A stretch of DNA of 50,718 bases from Actinokineospora spheciospongiae (GCF_000564855.1 NZ_AYXG01000170.1:1-50718); one strand, 5' to 3'; shown: positions 24,566 to 34,844, counted from the first letter of the stretch. Notes: generated from the sequence alone by a model not told the origin. Translations and numbers: made by a program.

Positions 24566-25504
24566 TCAGCCCCCGCACCCGCCACCACCACCGCAGCTAC
24601 TGCCGCCCCCGCACGAGCTGCTGCTGCTGGAGCTGCAACTGCTGCTCGAACTCGAGCAGCCGTACGAGCTGCCACCGCCGTCGCCGCCGCCTGCCCCGGT
24701 GGGCCGGGCGTTCATCGCGAACACCTGGCTCAGCTCCTCGTCCGGGTACGCGGTGAGCCCGTAGAGCGCGACCGGGGCCAGCACCGCCGCACCGACCAGG
24801 GCACCCGCGCCCAGCGGCGAGGGCTCCGGGATCGAACCCCGGCGAGTGGTGGTGTGCCCCCGGGCCTGGTTGAGCGCGGCGCGGCCCTTGGCGGCGGGGC
24901 GCTGGCGGATGTTGAGCAGGGCGAAGCGGACGAGCAGCCAGAGGGCGACCGTGCCGACCAGCGAGAACACCAGGTTGCCGACCGGGCGGTCCAGGCTGAT
25001 CCCGTTGACCAGTCGCACCACCCCGACAGCCATGATCAACACGAACAGCCAGTGCACCCGCTTGGCCGCCCGCGCCCGCCCGACGGAGGTCAGGTAGCCG
25101 CGCGCGACCAGGTCGCGGGCCATGTCCTGCCCGATCCGGGTCTGCGCCAGTCCCAGGGGCTTGGCCTTGGACAGCCGGTGGGAGCTGCCGAGGAGCCGCC
25201 GCACCTGGGCCTGCACCGGGTCGTCGGCCCGCGTCGCGCCGCGGCTGGGGGTGAGCACGCCGGAGCGGCTGACCCGCACGACGTCCCTGGCGACCAGGCC
25301 CGCGATCGCGGTCTGCTCGACCCGCACCGGCCCACCCGCCAGCCAGGCGAGCTGGTACTCGTCCAGCCGCCCGGTGTCGGGCCTGCCTCCCCCTGAGCCG
25401 GACCGGCCGACGACCGCGGCCACCACCGAGATCACGAAGGCGGCCAGCACCGCCACCCAGTACGCGGAGAGGAACTCCGGTCCGGTCATGCCCCACGGTT
25501 CCAT
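24566..25504 (-). CDS. TIGR04222-like membrane protein with Cys/Ser/Gly-rich tail
   Basis: A 312-residue membrane protein. It starts MEPWGMTGPEF behind AGGAGG, has a first transmembrane helix at about residues 13-32, then a soluble region beginning LDEYQLAWLAGGPVRVEQTAIAGLVA that is typical of TIGR04222 proteins. Two more helices follow, then one near residues 225-245. The last 35 or so residues are almost only Ser and Gly with five evenly spaced cysteines. Such tails recur in this family and are of unknown purpose. The gene after it in transcription order is not in the operon; a paralogue lies immediately upstream. No DUF692 partner is present in the window. Confidence 0.82.
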   Translation of the reverse strand: MEPWGMTGPEFLSAYWVAVLAAFVISVVAAVVGRSGSGGGRPDTGRLDEYQLAWLAGGPVRVEQTAIAGLVARDVVRVSRSGVLTPSRGATRADDPVQAQVRRLLGSSHRLSKAKPLGLAQTRIGQDMARDLVARGYLTSVGRARAAKRVHWLFVLIMAVGVVRLVNGISLDRPVGNLVFSLVGTVALWLLVRFALLNIRQRPAAKGRAALNQARGHTTTRRGSIPEPSPLGAGALVGAAVLAPVALYGLTAYPDEELSQVFAMNARPTGAGGGDGGGSSYGCSSSSSSCSSSSSSSCGGGSSCGGGGGCGG

Positions 25505-25582
25505 CGGACCTCCTGCCGGTTCGCGCGACCGCCGTCCCCTCCGGGGCCGACCGGCGGCGCTTTCCACATCAGACGATCCGCA

Positions 25583-26401
25583 TCACCTCCCGGTTGCGTT
25601 CAGCGGCCAAGTCAGGGGTCCCGGTCGGGTGTGCGCGGCGACCAGCTCCGCGACCGCCGGGTCCGGGTGGGCCGCGATGCCCTCGACCGCCACCGCGGCG
25701 GGCAGCCAGTCGGGCTGGGCCCGCAGGTCCTCGACCTGGGCCACCCGCACCGACACCGCGGCGAGCGCGGCCCGACCCCGGTCCGACGGCCGGTCCTCCC
25801 CCGCCCGCAGGGCGAACGCGACCGCGAGCCAGACGGCCCCGCTGAGCACCAGGCTGATCGACAGCACGCCGACCTGCCACTCCCAGTCCAGTTCGGCGAA
25901 CAGCCGCGCCACCCCGACGCCCAGGACCACGCCGAGCAGCCAGTGCCCCTGGTGGCCGGGGGACTCGGCGCCACCGCGGCGCAGGTGGCCGCGTCGGGTG
26001 AGGTCGCCGACCAGCTCCCGGCCCACCTGGCTGTCCCCGAACCGCAGCGAGCCCGCGCCGCGCAGCGTCCGGCCCGTGCCGATCGACCGGAACAGCCAGC
26101 GCTCCACCGGGTCGGACGGCTCGGCGCCCGGTAGGGGCGCCAGCACGCCGCGGTCATCGATGCGGGCCCGGCCCGACGCCAGCAGCACCGCGATCACGAC
26201 CTCCTCGACCCGCGGCGCGCCACCGGCGAGCCAGGCGAGGTGGTAGTGGCCCAACGGCCGGGTGTCGGCGTCGCCCACCGCCGCCTCCCGCCGGAGGTAG
26301 GCCGCGGCGGCCAGGACCACGACCAGTGCCAGCGCGAACGCGATCCAGTACAGCCAGAGGAACTGCCCGGCGCCGATCCCCCAGGGTGCTCCGTCCTCCA
26401 C
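25583..26401 (-). CDS. Second TIGR04222-like membrane protein, without the Cys tail
   Basis: A 272-residue paralogue of the preceding protein. It shows the same order: a first helix (QFLWLYWIAFALALVVVLAAAAYL), the GHYHLAWLAGGAPRVEEVVIAVLLASG region, and two adjacent helices near the middle. It lacks the Ser/Gly/Cys tail and ends in a short soluble segment. I use the GTG giving VEDGAPWGIGAG because it aligns with the paralogue's MEPWGMTGPEF start; a GTG at 26443 would add 14 residues. The two genes are 78 bp apart and likely co-transcribed. They may form a heteromeric membrane complex, which is inference. Confidence 0.75.
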   Translation of the reverse strand: MEDGAPWGIGAGQFLWLYWIAFALALVVVLAAAAYLRREAAVGDADTRPLGHYHLAWLAGGAPRVEEVVIAVLLASGRARIDDRGVLAPLPGAEPSDPVERWLFRSIGTGRTLRGAGSLRFGDSQVGRELVGDLTRRGHLRRGGAESPGHQGHWLLGVVLGVGVARLFAELDWEWQVGVLSISLVLSGAVWLAVAFALRAGEDRPSDRGRAALAAVSVRVAQVEDLRAQPDWLPAAVAVEGIAAHPDPAVAELVAAHTRPGPLTWPLNATGR

Positions 26402-26453
26402 ACGTCCCCCCAATCCCAAGGCGGAGACCGTACCGATCCCCACCTGTCGGTTC

Positions 26454-26459
26454 TAGAGT
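26454..26459 (+). promoter_or_regulatory. Candidate -10 box for the HD hydrolase gene
   Basis: TAGAGT, 7 nt (CCTCACC) before the ATG at 26467. No Shine-Dalgarno sequence, so a leaderless mRNA is expected. Confidence 0.5.
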
Positions 26460-26466
26460 CCTCACC

Positions 26467-26898
26467 ATGTTCACCGTGGACGACGCGATCCGGATCGCCA
26501 GGGACGCCCACACCGGTCAGGTCGACAAGTCCGGCCTGCCCTACATCGGTCACCCGCTGCGCGTGCTGGCCGCGGTCGAGGGCGAGTACGAGAAGATGAC
26601 CGCCGCGCTGCACGACGTCGTCGAGGACACCCCGGTCACCCCGGACGACCTGCTGGCCGCGGGCTGCCCGCCGGAGGTGGTCGCCGCCGTCGAGGCCGTC
26701 AGCAAGCGGCCGGGCGAGTCCCAGCCCGACTACCTCGACCGGGTCGCCGCCAACTCGCTCGCCCTCGCCGTGAAGCGCGCCGACATCGCCGACAACTCCT
26801 CCCCGGCGCGGTTGGCCCGATTGGACGAACCGACCCGGGAACGCCTGCGCGCCAAGTACTCCGCCGCCCTCGCCCACCTCGACGGCCGCGCGGTCTAG
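26467..26898 (+). CDS. Small HD-domain hydrolase (Mesh1/SpoT-like)
   Basis: A 143-residue HD-domain protein. Metal ligands typical of (p)ppGpp hydrolases are present: H29 in YIGHPL, H49-D50 and E53-D54 in ALHDVVEDTP, and an aspartate in VKRADIADN. It has no synthetase, TGS or ACT domain, so it resembles stand-alone small alarmone hydrolases. The substrate could be (p)ppGpp or another nucleotide. It starts at the first ATG of the matching frame; the upstream extension is arginine-rich and spans the promoter. Its stop shares the tetranucleotide CTAG with the convergent neighbour. Confidence 0.85.
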   Translation: MFTVDDAIRIARDAHTGQVDKSGLPYIGHPLRVLAAVEGEYEKMTAALHDVVEDTPVTPDDLLAAGCPPEVVAAVEAVSKRPGESQPDYLDRVAANSLALAVKRADIADNSSPARLARLDEPTRERLRAKYSAALAHLDGRAV

Positions 26899-27263
26899 GT
26901 TCGGGCCTCCAGTTCGGCGACGAGCTTCTTCGGCGCCACCACCCGGTACGCCTCCTCCAGCACCTCCGATAACTCGTCCCAGTCCACTGAGCCGTCGAGG
27001 TACACCCCGAGCCAGCCGCGGTGGCCGACGTACGGCGGGCGGTAGAAGCGGTCCGGCTCCTGGCCGACCATCTCCTCCTGCGCCCCCGGCGGGGCCGCGC
27101 ACCACAGCGACTCCCGCCCGTCACCGTGGTGCCGGTCGTCGGTGAAGGTGTGCGAGGCGAACATCTTCTTCACGAACCACGACGGGGAGCCGTGGCTCAG
27201 CTTCTCGGTGGCGCCGGGCAGTGCCAGGCAGACGGCGCGGAGGCGGTCGAGCGTTGCGGACAT
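26895..27263 (-). CDS. MmcQ/YjbR family DNA-binding-like protein
   Basis: A 122-residue single-domain protein of the MmcQ/YjbR (CyaY-like double-wing) family: LRAVCLALPGATEKLSHGSPSWFVKKMFAS at the start and RFYRPPYVGHRGWLGVYLD in the middle, both characteristic. The biochemical role of the family is not settled. AAAGGGGA precedes the ATG at 27263. A perfect DnaA box lies 56 bp upstream of the start. The stop codon overlaps that of the HD gene on the other strand. Confidence 0.87.
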   Translation of the reverse strand: MSATLDRLRAVCLALPGATEKLSHGSPSWFVKKMFASHTFTDDRHHGDGRESLWCAAPPGAQEEMVGQEPDRFYRPPYVGHRGWLGVYLDGSVDWDELSEVLEEAYRVVAPKKLVAELEART

Positions 27264-27318
27264 CGGATTCCCCTTTCCGCGACCAAGAATCCCGGGCCGG
27301 GGCGGTGCTGTCCAACGG

Positions 27319-27327
27319 TTGTCCACA
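27319..27327 (+). promoter_or_regulatory. DnaA box
   Basis: A perfect TTGTCCACA nonamer in the 149-bp gap between the divergent MmcQ/YjbR and DUF3224 genes. Confidence 0.5.
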
Positions 27328-27412
27328 GGCCGCGCGGAATGCGCAATAGTGGCTCCCCCGGCCCGCCCCGGCGGTCCAGAATCCGCACCAGCAGCCGCGG
27401 AGAGGACCCCAC

Positions 27413-27808
27413 ATGAGCGAGCAGGCGACCGGAACCTTCGACATCGACGAGTGGCGCCCGGAGGAGAGCGACGAGCAGCACGGCACGGTCATCGGCCGCA
27501 ACACCGCCCGCAAGAGCTACACCGGCGACCTGACCGGCACCAGCGTCGTCACCATGTTCACCGTGCAGACCCCGGTCGCGGGCTCGCAGTCCTACGTCGC
27601 CGTGGAGCGGATCACCGGCACCCTGCACGGGCGGACCGGCACGTTCGTGCTCCAGCACAGCGCCACGGCGAGCCCGGAGCGCCAGGCCATGGACATCACC
27701 GTGGTGGCCGACTCGGCGACCGGTGAGCTGGCGGGCCTGACCGGCGAGATGGTGATCACCATGGTGGGCGACACCCACCACTTCACCATCGACTACAAGT
27801 TCGACTGA
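27413..27808 (+). CDS. DUF3224 family protein
   Basis: A 131-residue beta-rich protein matching DUF3224: ATGTFDIDEWRPEE at the start, the TGDLTGTSVVTM region, and GTFVLQHSATASP followed by GTGELAGLTGEMVI-like repeats of an allene-oxide-cyclase-type barrel. There is no signal peptide and no catalytic residue can be named. GGAGAGGA precedes the ATG. It is monocistronic and ends at a strong hairpin shared with the convergent lepA. Confidence 0.85.
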   Translation: MSEQATGTFDIDEWRPEESDEQHGTVIGRNTARKSYTGDLTGTSVVTMFTVQTPVAGSQSYVAVERITGTLHGRTGTFVLQHSATASPERQAMDITVVADSATGELAGLTGEMVITMVGDTHHFTIDYKFD

Positions 27809-27815
27809 GCCGGGT

Positions 27816-27841
27816 GGGGAGGCCCGCGACCGGGCCTCCCC
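27816..27841. terminator. Bidirectional terminator between DUF3224 gene and lepA
   Basis: GGGGAGGCCC (27816-27825), a 6-nt loop, then GGGCCTCCCC (27832-27841): a perfect 10-bp GC stem in the 39-bp gap between two convergent stop codons. No T-tract. Confidence 0.7.
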
Positions 27842-27847
27842 GCGGGC

Positions 27848-29689
<1,842 letters not shown>

Positions 29690-29749
29690 TCAAGGTCCTC
29701 GCATGGTCTCCGGGTACACCCCATCGTCCCATGCCGGGCGGTGGGGCTC

Positions 29750-30649
29750 TCACGCCAGCCGGGTCACCTCCACCGAGACCTCGATCGCCGCCGCCGGACC
29801 GCCGCTGTAGGTGCCCTTCACCGGGGACACGTCGGCGTAGTCGCGGCCGGTGGCGACCCAGATGTGGCGGGGGCTGATCTCGATGTCGTTGGTGGGGTCG
29901 AACCCCCACCAGCCCCCGGTCCAGGCCTCCACCCAGGCGTGCGACTCCCCCACGACCGTCTCCCCCACCACGCCGTCGGGCTTGGTGTGCAGGTAGCCGG
30001 AGACGTACCGCGACGGGATGCCCACCGCGCGCAGCATGGCCAGGGTGAGGTGCGCGTAGTCCTGGCAGACGCCCTCGCGGGCCTCCCAGGCGTCGACGGC
30101 GGAGCTGTGCACCCCGGTGGTGCCGCGCTTGTAGGTGAGCCGGTCGTGCACCAGTTCGGCGATGGCCAGCACGGTCTCGTGCGGCTTGCGGCCCTTGCGC
30201 AGCTCGCGGGCCAACTGGCCCAGCTCCTTGTGCCTGGGCACGTACCGGGTCCACTCCAGGTACTCGCCGTAGCGGTCGACCAGCCGGTCCGCGCGCAGGT
30301 CGGCCCAGGTGGCGCCGTCGAGCGGCAGCACCGTCTCGCCGGTCTCCACCACCGAGGACGCGACGATCTTGAGTTCGGTGTGCGGGGCGTGCAGGTCGAA
30401 GGCGGTGACCTCGGTGCCCCAGTAGTCGGTGTAGCGGAACGACCGGGTGGGCGGGGTGGTCTCGATCCGGGTCACCACCAGGTTCTGCCACCGGTCGCTG
30501 CGCGGGGTGAGCCGGGCCTCGTTGAACGACTGCACCACCGGGGCCTGGTACCGGTAGCCGGTGGTGTGCACCACCCGCAACCGCCAGGTCCCGGTGCCGT
30601 TGGGCCCCGTCGTGTCCGTCGTCGACGGGGTCGTGCTCGCCGCGGTCAC
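29750..30649 (-). CDS. Transglutaminase-like cysteine protease-fold protein
   Basis: A 299-residue protein with an N-terminal bacterial-transglutaminase beta domain (RLRVVHTTGYRYQAPVVQSFNEARL) and a catalytic transglutaminase-like domain. The triad is C195 (EGVCQDYAH), H237 (GESHAWVEAW) and D251 (GFDPTND). It could be an amidase/peptidase or an amide cross-linking enzyme. Its GTG overlaps the stop of the alpha-E gene (GTGA), so it is the last member of a three-gene operon equivalent to Rv2411c-Rv2410c-Rv2409c. No signal peptide, so it is cytosolic. Confidence 0.92.
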   Translation of the reverse strand: MTAASTTPSTTDTTGPNGTGTWRLRVVHTTGYRYQAPVVQSFNEARLTPRSDRWQNLVVTRIETTPPTRSFRYTDYWGTEVTAFDLHAPHTELKIVASSVVETGETVLPLDGATWADLRADRLVDRYGEYLEWTRYVPRHKELGQLARELRKGRKPHETVLAIAELVHDRLTYKRGTTGVHSSAVDAWEAREGVCQDYAHLTLAMLRAVGIPSRYVSGYLHTKPDGVVGETVVGESHAWVEAWTGGWWGFDPTNDIEISPRHIWVATGRDYADVSPVKGTYSGGPAAAIEVSVEVTRLA

Positions 30650-31593
30650 AGGCTCACCTCCGCGTTCGTCCAGGCCACCCACGGTACGGAGTGGAAGTAC
30701 TGCTGCGACACGGCCTCGCCGACCTCGCGGACGGTCTCCTGGAGCTGGGCCAGTCGGTCGGTCAGGTTCTCCAGCAGCTCGTCCGGGCGCAGGAACTCCA
30801 GGTCGCTGCGCGCCTTGCCGAGCAGCCGGATGGCCTCGGCCTTGGAGCCGACCCGGTTGGTCGGGCGGTTGTCGAGGTGCTCCAGGCAGCGCTCGGCCTG
30901 GCTCAGCGCGTGGAACACCGAGCGCGGGAACAGCCGGTCGAGCAGCAGGAACTGCACCACCCGGCGGGCGTCGAGGGCACCGCGGTAGGTGCGCAGGTAG
31001 GTGTCGTGGGCGCCCGCCGAGCGCAGCACGGTGACCCACCCCGGGGACGACGGCTTGTCGCCCACCCGCGACATCAGCAGCCGGACGATCATGTCCACGC
31101 GTTCCACCGAACGGCCCAGGACGAGGAACCGCCAGCCGTCGTCGCGCGACATCGTGGAGTCGGCCAGCCCGGCGAACATCGCCGCCCGCTCCTCGACGAA
31201 GGCGAAGAACGAGTGCGGGCCGGTGCGCCGGGACGCCCTCTGCCGCTCGGGCAGGGCGTTCCACATCGCGTTGATGCACTCCCACAGCTCCGTGGAGACC
31301 ACCTCGCGGGCGACGCGGGTGTTCTCCCTGGCGCTGGAGACCGAGGACACGATCGACCCGGCGTGCTCCCGGGAGAACGCGACCAGGTCGGTCAGCGAGC
31401 GCATCTCCAGCTCGGTGCCCTCCGGCGGGGTCATGCCCAGCACGGCCAGCAACTGGCGGCTGGTGGCGTCGGCGTCGACGGTCGCGTCCTCCAGCAGGTG
31501 GTGGACGGACACGTCGAGGATGCGGGCGGTGTCGTCGGCGCGCTCGACGTACCTGCCGATCCAGTAGAGCGACTCAGCGTTGCGTGCGAGCAT
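30646..31593 (-). CDS. Alpha-E domain protein
   Basis: A 315-residue, all-helical alpha-E protein. It opens with the conserved MLARNAESLYWIGRYVERADDTARILDV. Further markers are SRDDGWRFLVLGRSVERVDMIVRLL in the middle and QYFHSVPWV near the end. The family always travels with circularly permuted ATP-grasp and transglutaminase genes and has no assigned activity. It overlaps the transglutaminase gene by 4 nt and is 72 bp downstream of the ATP-grasp gene. Confidence 0.92.
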   Translation of the reverse strand: MLARNAESLYWIGRYVERADDTARILDVSVHHLLEDATVDADATSRQLLAVLGMTPPEGTELEMRSLTDLVAFSREHAGSIVSSVSSARENTRVAREVVSTELWECINAMWNALPERQRASRRTGPHSFFAFVEERAAMFAGLADSTMSRDDGWRFLVLGRSVERVDMIVRLLMSRVGDKPSSPGWVTVLRSAGAHDTYLRTYRGALDARRVVQFLLLDRLFPRSVFHALSQAERCLEHLDNRPTNRVGSKAEAIRLLGKARSDLEFLRPDELLENLTDRLAQLQETVREVGEAVSQQYFHSVPWVAWTNAEVSL

Positions 31594-31665
31594 CCCTGCC
31601 TCCTCGCCGTGGCGTGCGCGGTCCGCACCTGTCTAGCCGCTGGTCGTGACGGCCACGTTGCGCGG

Positions 31666-33300
31666 TCACTGCTGCTGCTGTTGCTGTTGCTGCGCGGAGG
31701 TCAGCTCCGGCCCCTGCTCCGGGGCGAACTCGTCGAGCGCGGCGGCCCCGACGAGCCCCTGACCGCTGAGTTCGGCGTCCGCGGTGGACGAACGGGCGGC
31801 CAGCACCCAGGTGTCCTTGGAGCCACCGCCCTGCGAGGAGTTCACCACCAGCGAACCCTCCGGCAGGGCCACCCTGGTCAGGCCGCCGGGGAGCACGAAG
31901 ACGGACTTGCCGTCGTTGACCGCGAACGGGCGCAGGTCCACGTGGCGCGGCTTGAGCCGCTGACCGACCTTCGTGGGCACGGTCGACAACTGCACCACGG
32001 GTTGGGCGATCCACCCGCGCGGGTGCGCCCGGATCTTCTTGCGCAGGGCGTTCAACTCCTTGGGGTCGGAGTCGGGGCCGAAGACGATGCCGTAGCCACC
32101 GGAACCCTCCACCGGCTTGACCACCAACTGGTCGATGCGGTCGAGCACCTGCTCCTGCTCCTGCGGCAGCCAGCAGCGGAACGTGTCCACATTGGGCAGC
32201 AGCGGGGACTCGCCCAGGTAGTACTCGAGGATCTCGGGCAGGTAGGTGTAGACCAGCTTGTCGTCGCCCACCCCGTTGCCCACGGCGTTGGCGATGACGA
32301 CGTTGCCCGCGCGGGCGGCGTTGAGGATGCCCGCCACGCCCAGCACCGAGTCCGGCCGGAACTGCACCGGGTCCAGGTAGTCGTCGTCGATGCGCCGGTA
32401 GATGACGTCGACCTGCCGCTCGCCCTCGGTGGTGCGCAGGTAGATGACGTTGTCGCGGCAGAACAGGTCGCGCCCCTCCACCAGCTCAACCCCCATCTGC
32501 CTGGCCAGCAGGGAGTGCTCGAAGTAGGCGGAGTTGTGCACCCCCGGGGTCAGCACGACGACGTTCGGGTCCGCCACGTTCGCCGCCGCCGCCGCGCGCA
32601 GCGACCGCAGCAGGTGCACGGCGTAGTCGCCCACCGCGCGCACCCGGTGCTTGGCGAACAGGTCGGGGAACACCCGGGCCATGGTGCGCCGGTTCTCCAT
32701 CACGTAGGACACGCCGGAGGGGTTGCGCAGGTTGTCCTCCAGGACGCGGAACGTGCCCTCCTCGTCGCGGACCACGTCGATGCCGGACACGTGGATGCGC
32801 ACGCCGTTGGGCGGCAGCACCCCGGCGGCGGAGCGGTGGAAGTGGTCGCAGGAGGTGATCAGCCTGCGCGGGAGCACACCGTCGCGGACGATCTGCTGGT
32901 CGCCGTAGATGTCGGCGAGGAACATCTCCAGCGCCCTGACCCGCTGCACGATGCCCTTCTCCAACCGCGCCCACTCCTGCGCGGTGATGACCCTGGGCAC
33001 CAGGTCGAGCGGGAACGGCCGCTCCTGCCCGGACAGCGAGAACGTGATGCCCTGGTCGACCAGCGCCCGGTCGAGGGCCTCGGAGCGGGCGGTCAGGTCA
33101 CCGGGCTGGGAGGCGGCCAACTGCTCGTGCAGCCGCCGGTAGGCCTGGCGCACGGCGGCGTCGTCCTGGGCGAACATCTCGTCGTAGGCCCCGGCGTGCG
33201 GGCGCCGCGGGTCGAGGTAGCCCTCGAACAACCCGCCGAGGTCGGGCCCGGTGTCCCGGGCCCCGCGCTTGGGCCGGGCTGCTGTCGCTGAACGCTCCAT
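31666..33300 (-). CDS. Circularly permuted type 2 ATP-grasp protein with poly-Gln tail
   Basis: A 544-residue circularly permuted ATP-grasp protein (DUF404/DUF407 type). Segments typical of the family are AYDEMF near the N-terminus, the RDGVLPRRLITSCDHFHR and NGVRIHVSGIDVVRDEEGTFRVLEDNLRNPSGVSYV regions with the metal- and ATP-binding ED-N residues, VVKPVEGSGGYGIVFG as nucleotide-binding loop, and STVPTKVGQRLKPRHVDLRPF. The fold predicts an ATP-dependent carboxylate-amine ligase. The C-terminus is eight consecutive glutamines encoded by CAG and CAA. I start at the ATG giving MERSATAARPK; a GTG 12 codons earlier is possible. First gene of the ligase/alpha-E/transglutaminase operon. Confidence 0.9.
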   Translation of the reverse strand: MERSATAARPKRGARDTGPDLGGLFEGYLDPRRPHAGAYDEMFAQDDAAVRQAYRRLHEQLAASQPGDLTARSEALDRALVDQGITFSLSGQERPFPLDLVPRVITAQEWARLEKGIVQRVRALEMFLADIYGDQQIVRDGVLPRRLITSCDHFHRSAAGVLPPNGVRIHVSGIDVVRDEEGTFRVLEDNLRNPSGVSYVMENRRTMARVFPDLFAKHRVRAVGDYAVHLLRSLRAAAAANVADPNVVVLTPGVHNSAYFEHSLLARQMGVELVEGRDLFCRDNVIYLRTTEGERQVDVIYRRIDDDYLDPVQFRPDSVLGVAGILNAARAGNVVIANAVGNGVGDDKLVYTYLPEILEYYLGESPLLPNVDTFRCWLPQEQEQVLDRIDQLVVKPVEGSGGYGIVFGPDSDPKELNALRKKIRAHPRGWIAQPVVQLSTVPTKVGQRLKPRHVDLRPFAVNDGKSVFVLPGGLTRVALPEGSLVVNSSQGGGSKDTWVLAARSSTADAELSGQGLVGAAALDEFAPEQGPELTSAQQQQQQQQ

Positions 33301-33399
33301 CCTGGCATCTTCACCCAACCGGAGGTCGTTGCGCACTACCCGCTCAACACATCAGGGGCTCCACCGCGTGTGAGGTGCACTGGAGACGGGGGACGCGCC

Positions 33400-33894
33400 G
33401 TGACGATCGAGGAGTTCGTGGACAGCCGGGGGCGGGCGCTGCTGCGCTTCGCCACCGCGCTCACCTGCGATCCGCACCTCGCGGAGGACATCGTGCAAGA
33501 GGTTCTGCTGCGCGCACAACGCCGCTGGTCGCGCATCGTGTCGGTGGGTTCGCCGGATGGGTACCTGCGCAAGATGGTGGTCAACGAGTACCTGAGCCTG
33601 CGCAGGCGGAAGTCGTTCGGCGACCTCCCGGCGGGCCCGGAGGTGCTGGCGGGGCTCTCCCCCGCTGTGGAGGACCCGGACTACGGCGAACGCGAAGAGA
33701 TGCTGAGCCGGATCAGGGCGCTGCCGCCGAAGCAGCGGGCGGTTCTGGCCCTGAGGTACTACAGCGGGCTCACCGACGCGGAGATCGCCGAGGTCCTGGG
33801 GTCCCGCCCCGGGACCGTCCGCAGCCACGCGTCCCGGGCGCTGGCGGCGCTGCGCGTGGACGAGTTCGCCGGGACACCGGGAGGTGCGCGATGA
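33400..33894 (+). CDS. SigE-family ECF RNA polymerase sigma factor
   Basis: A 164-residue ECF sigma factor. Region 2 covers RALLRFATALTCDPHLAEDIVQEVLLRAQRRWSRI and region 4 covers LPPKQRAVLALRYYSGLTDAEIAEVLGSRPGTVRSHASRALAAL. The short, compact form with DAEIAEVLG is the actinobacterial SigE-type (SACE_1560-like) subgroup. The GTG at 33400 has GGGGGA upstream. Its stop overlaps the ATG of the next gene. It is divergent from the ATP-grasp operon, 99 bp apart. Target promoters are unknown. Confidence 0.92.
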   Translation: MTIEEFVDSRGRALLRFATALTCDPHLAEDIVQEVLLRAQRRWSRIVSVGSPDGYLRKMVVNEYLSLRRRKSFGDLPAGPEVLAGLSPAVEDPDYGEREEMLSRIRALPPKQRAVLALRYYSGLTDAEIAEVLGSRPGTVRSHASRALAALRVDEFAGTPGGAR

Positions 33895-34844
33895 CAGACC
33901 TGATCAGGGCCGTGTTCGAGGAGCAGGCCGACCGCGCGCCGGACGTGGCGGGCCTGCGGGCGGCGCTCGCCCCCGGGCTGCGGACCCCGCGGCGGTGGGC
34001 GGTCCCGGCGGTGGCGGCGGCCGTGGTGGCCGTCGTGCTGGGCTTTGCCGTGTGGACCCGGCCGGAGGCGGTGCCACCTGCCGGGTACGCCCCACCGGAC
34101 GCACCCGACCTGACGGTGGCCATGGAGTACCGACCGACCGACCTGCCCCACGGGTTCACCGAGCGGCACCGGCTGATCGAGCTCGCCGACGGGCACTGGT
34201 CGCGCACCTGGCTGAACGGCACGGGGCGGATCACACTGGGTGGCCGGACAGTCGAGCCGTCCGCGACCGCCCACACCGATCCTGCGACCGCGCCGGTGGA
34301 AGACCCGCAGGGCAGCCCCTGGATAACCTGGCGACCCAGGCCCGACCTCGAGTTGGGGGTCAGGGTCACTGACGTGCCGGACGCGCTCCTGGTGGCCAGG
34401 GCCGCCGCGGTGTCGGTGGTGGCTGCCCCGGGGACCGGGCTGACGGTCCCGGCCCAGTTCGGGTGGCTTCCGGACAACCTCATGCGCGGCACGGTGCAGG
34501 CGGGCCCCGGCCCGCTGGGGAGCGGGCAAGGCCCGTTCAGCGGCGAGACGGTCTACGTCACCTCGACCAGCGTGGGCACCCAGGACCCCGGTGACCACCC
34601 GATCACCGCCGAGATCACCCGGCTCTCCCCCACCCTGCACGGCGAGCGGACGGAGGTCACCGTGCGCGGCCTGCCCGGCGTGCTCACCCCCGGGGTTCCC
34701 CAGGGTGCTCGAACCCTGACCGCGCGGCTCGCCGACGGCCGGTGGTTGCGGATCAGGGGCGGCACGGCGGACACCGACCTGATCCGGATCGCCGACGGGA
34801 TGCGGATCGGACCGGACCGGCCGTGGAACTGGTTCGGGCGCTAG
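33891..34844 (+). CDS. Single-span membrane protein, likely anti-sigma partner
   Basis: A 317-residue protein: about 36 cytosolic residues, one transmembrane helix (about residues 37-55) and a 260-residue extracytoplasmic domain rich in beta-strand-like segments. It contains no cysteine, so it lacks the HxxxCxxC zinc anti-sigma motif. The 4-nt overlap with the sigma gene and the topology suggest it is the cognate regulator, as is common for SigE-family factors. The extracytoplasmic domain could sense an envelope signal. Both ideas are inference. Its stop shares CTAG with the convergent VOC gene. Confidence 0.78.
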   Translation: MTDLIRAVFEEQADRAPDVAGLRAALAPGLRTPRRWAVPAVAAAVVAVVLGFAVWTRPEAVPPAGYAPPDAPDLTVAMEYRPTDLPHGFTERHRLIELADGHWSRTWLNGTGRITLGGRTVEPSATAHTDPATAPVEDPQGSPWITWRPRPDLELGVRVTDVPDALLVARAAAVSVVAAPGTGLTVPAQFGWLPDNLMRGTVQAGPGPLGSGQGPFSGETVYVTSTSVGTQDPGDHPITAEITRLSPTLHGERTEVTVRGLPGVLTPGVPQGARTLTARLADGRWLRIRGGTADTDLIRIADGMRIGPDRPWNWFGR

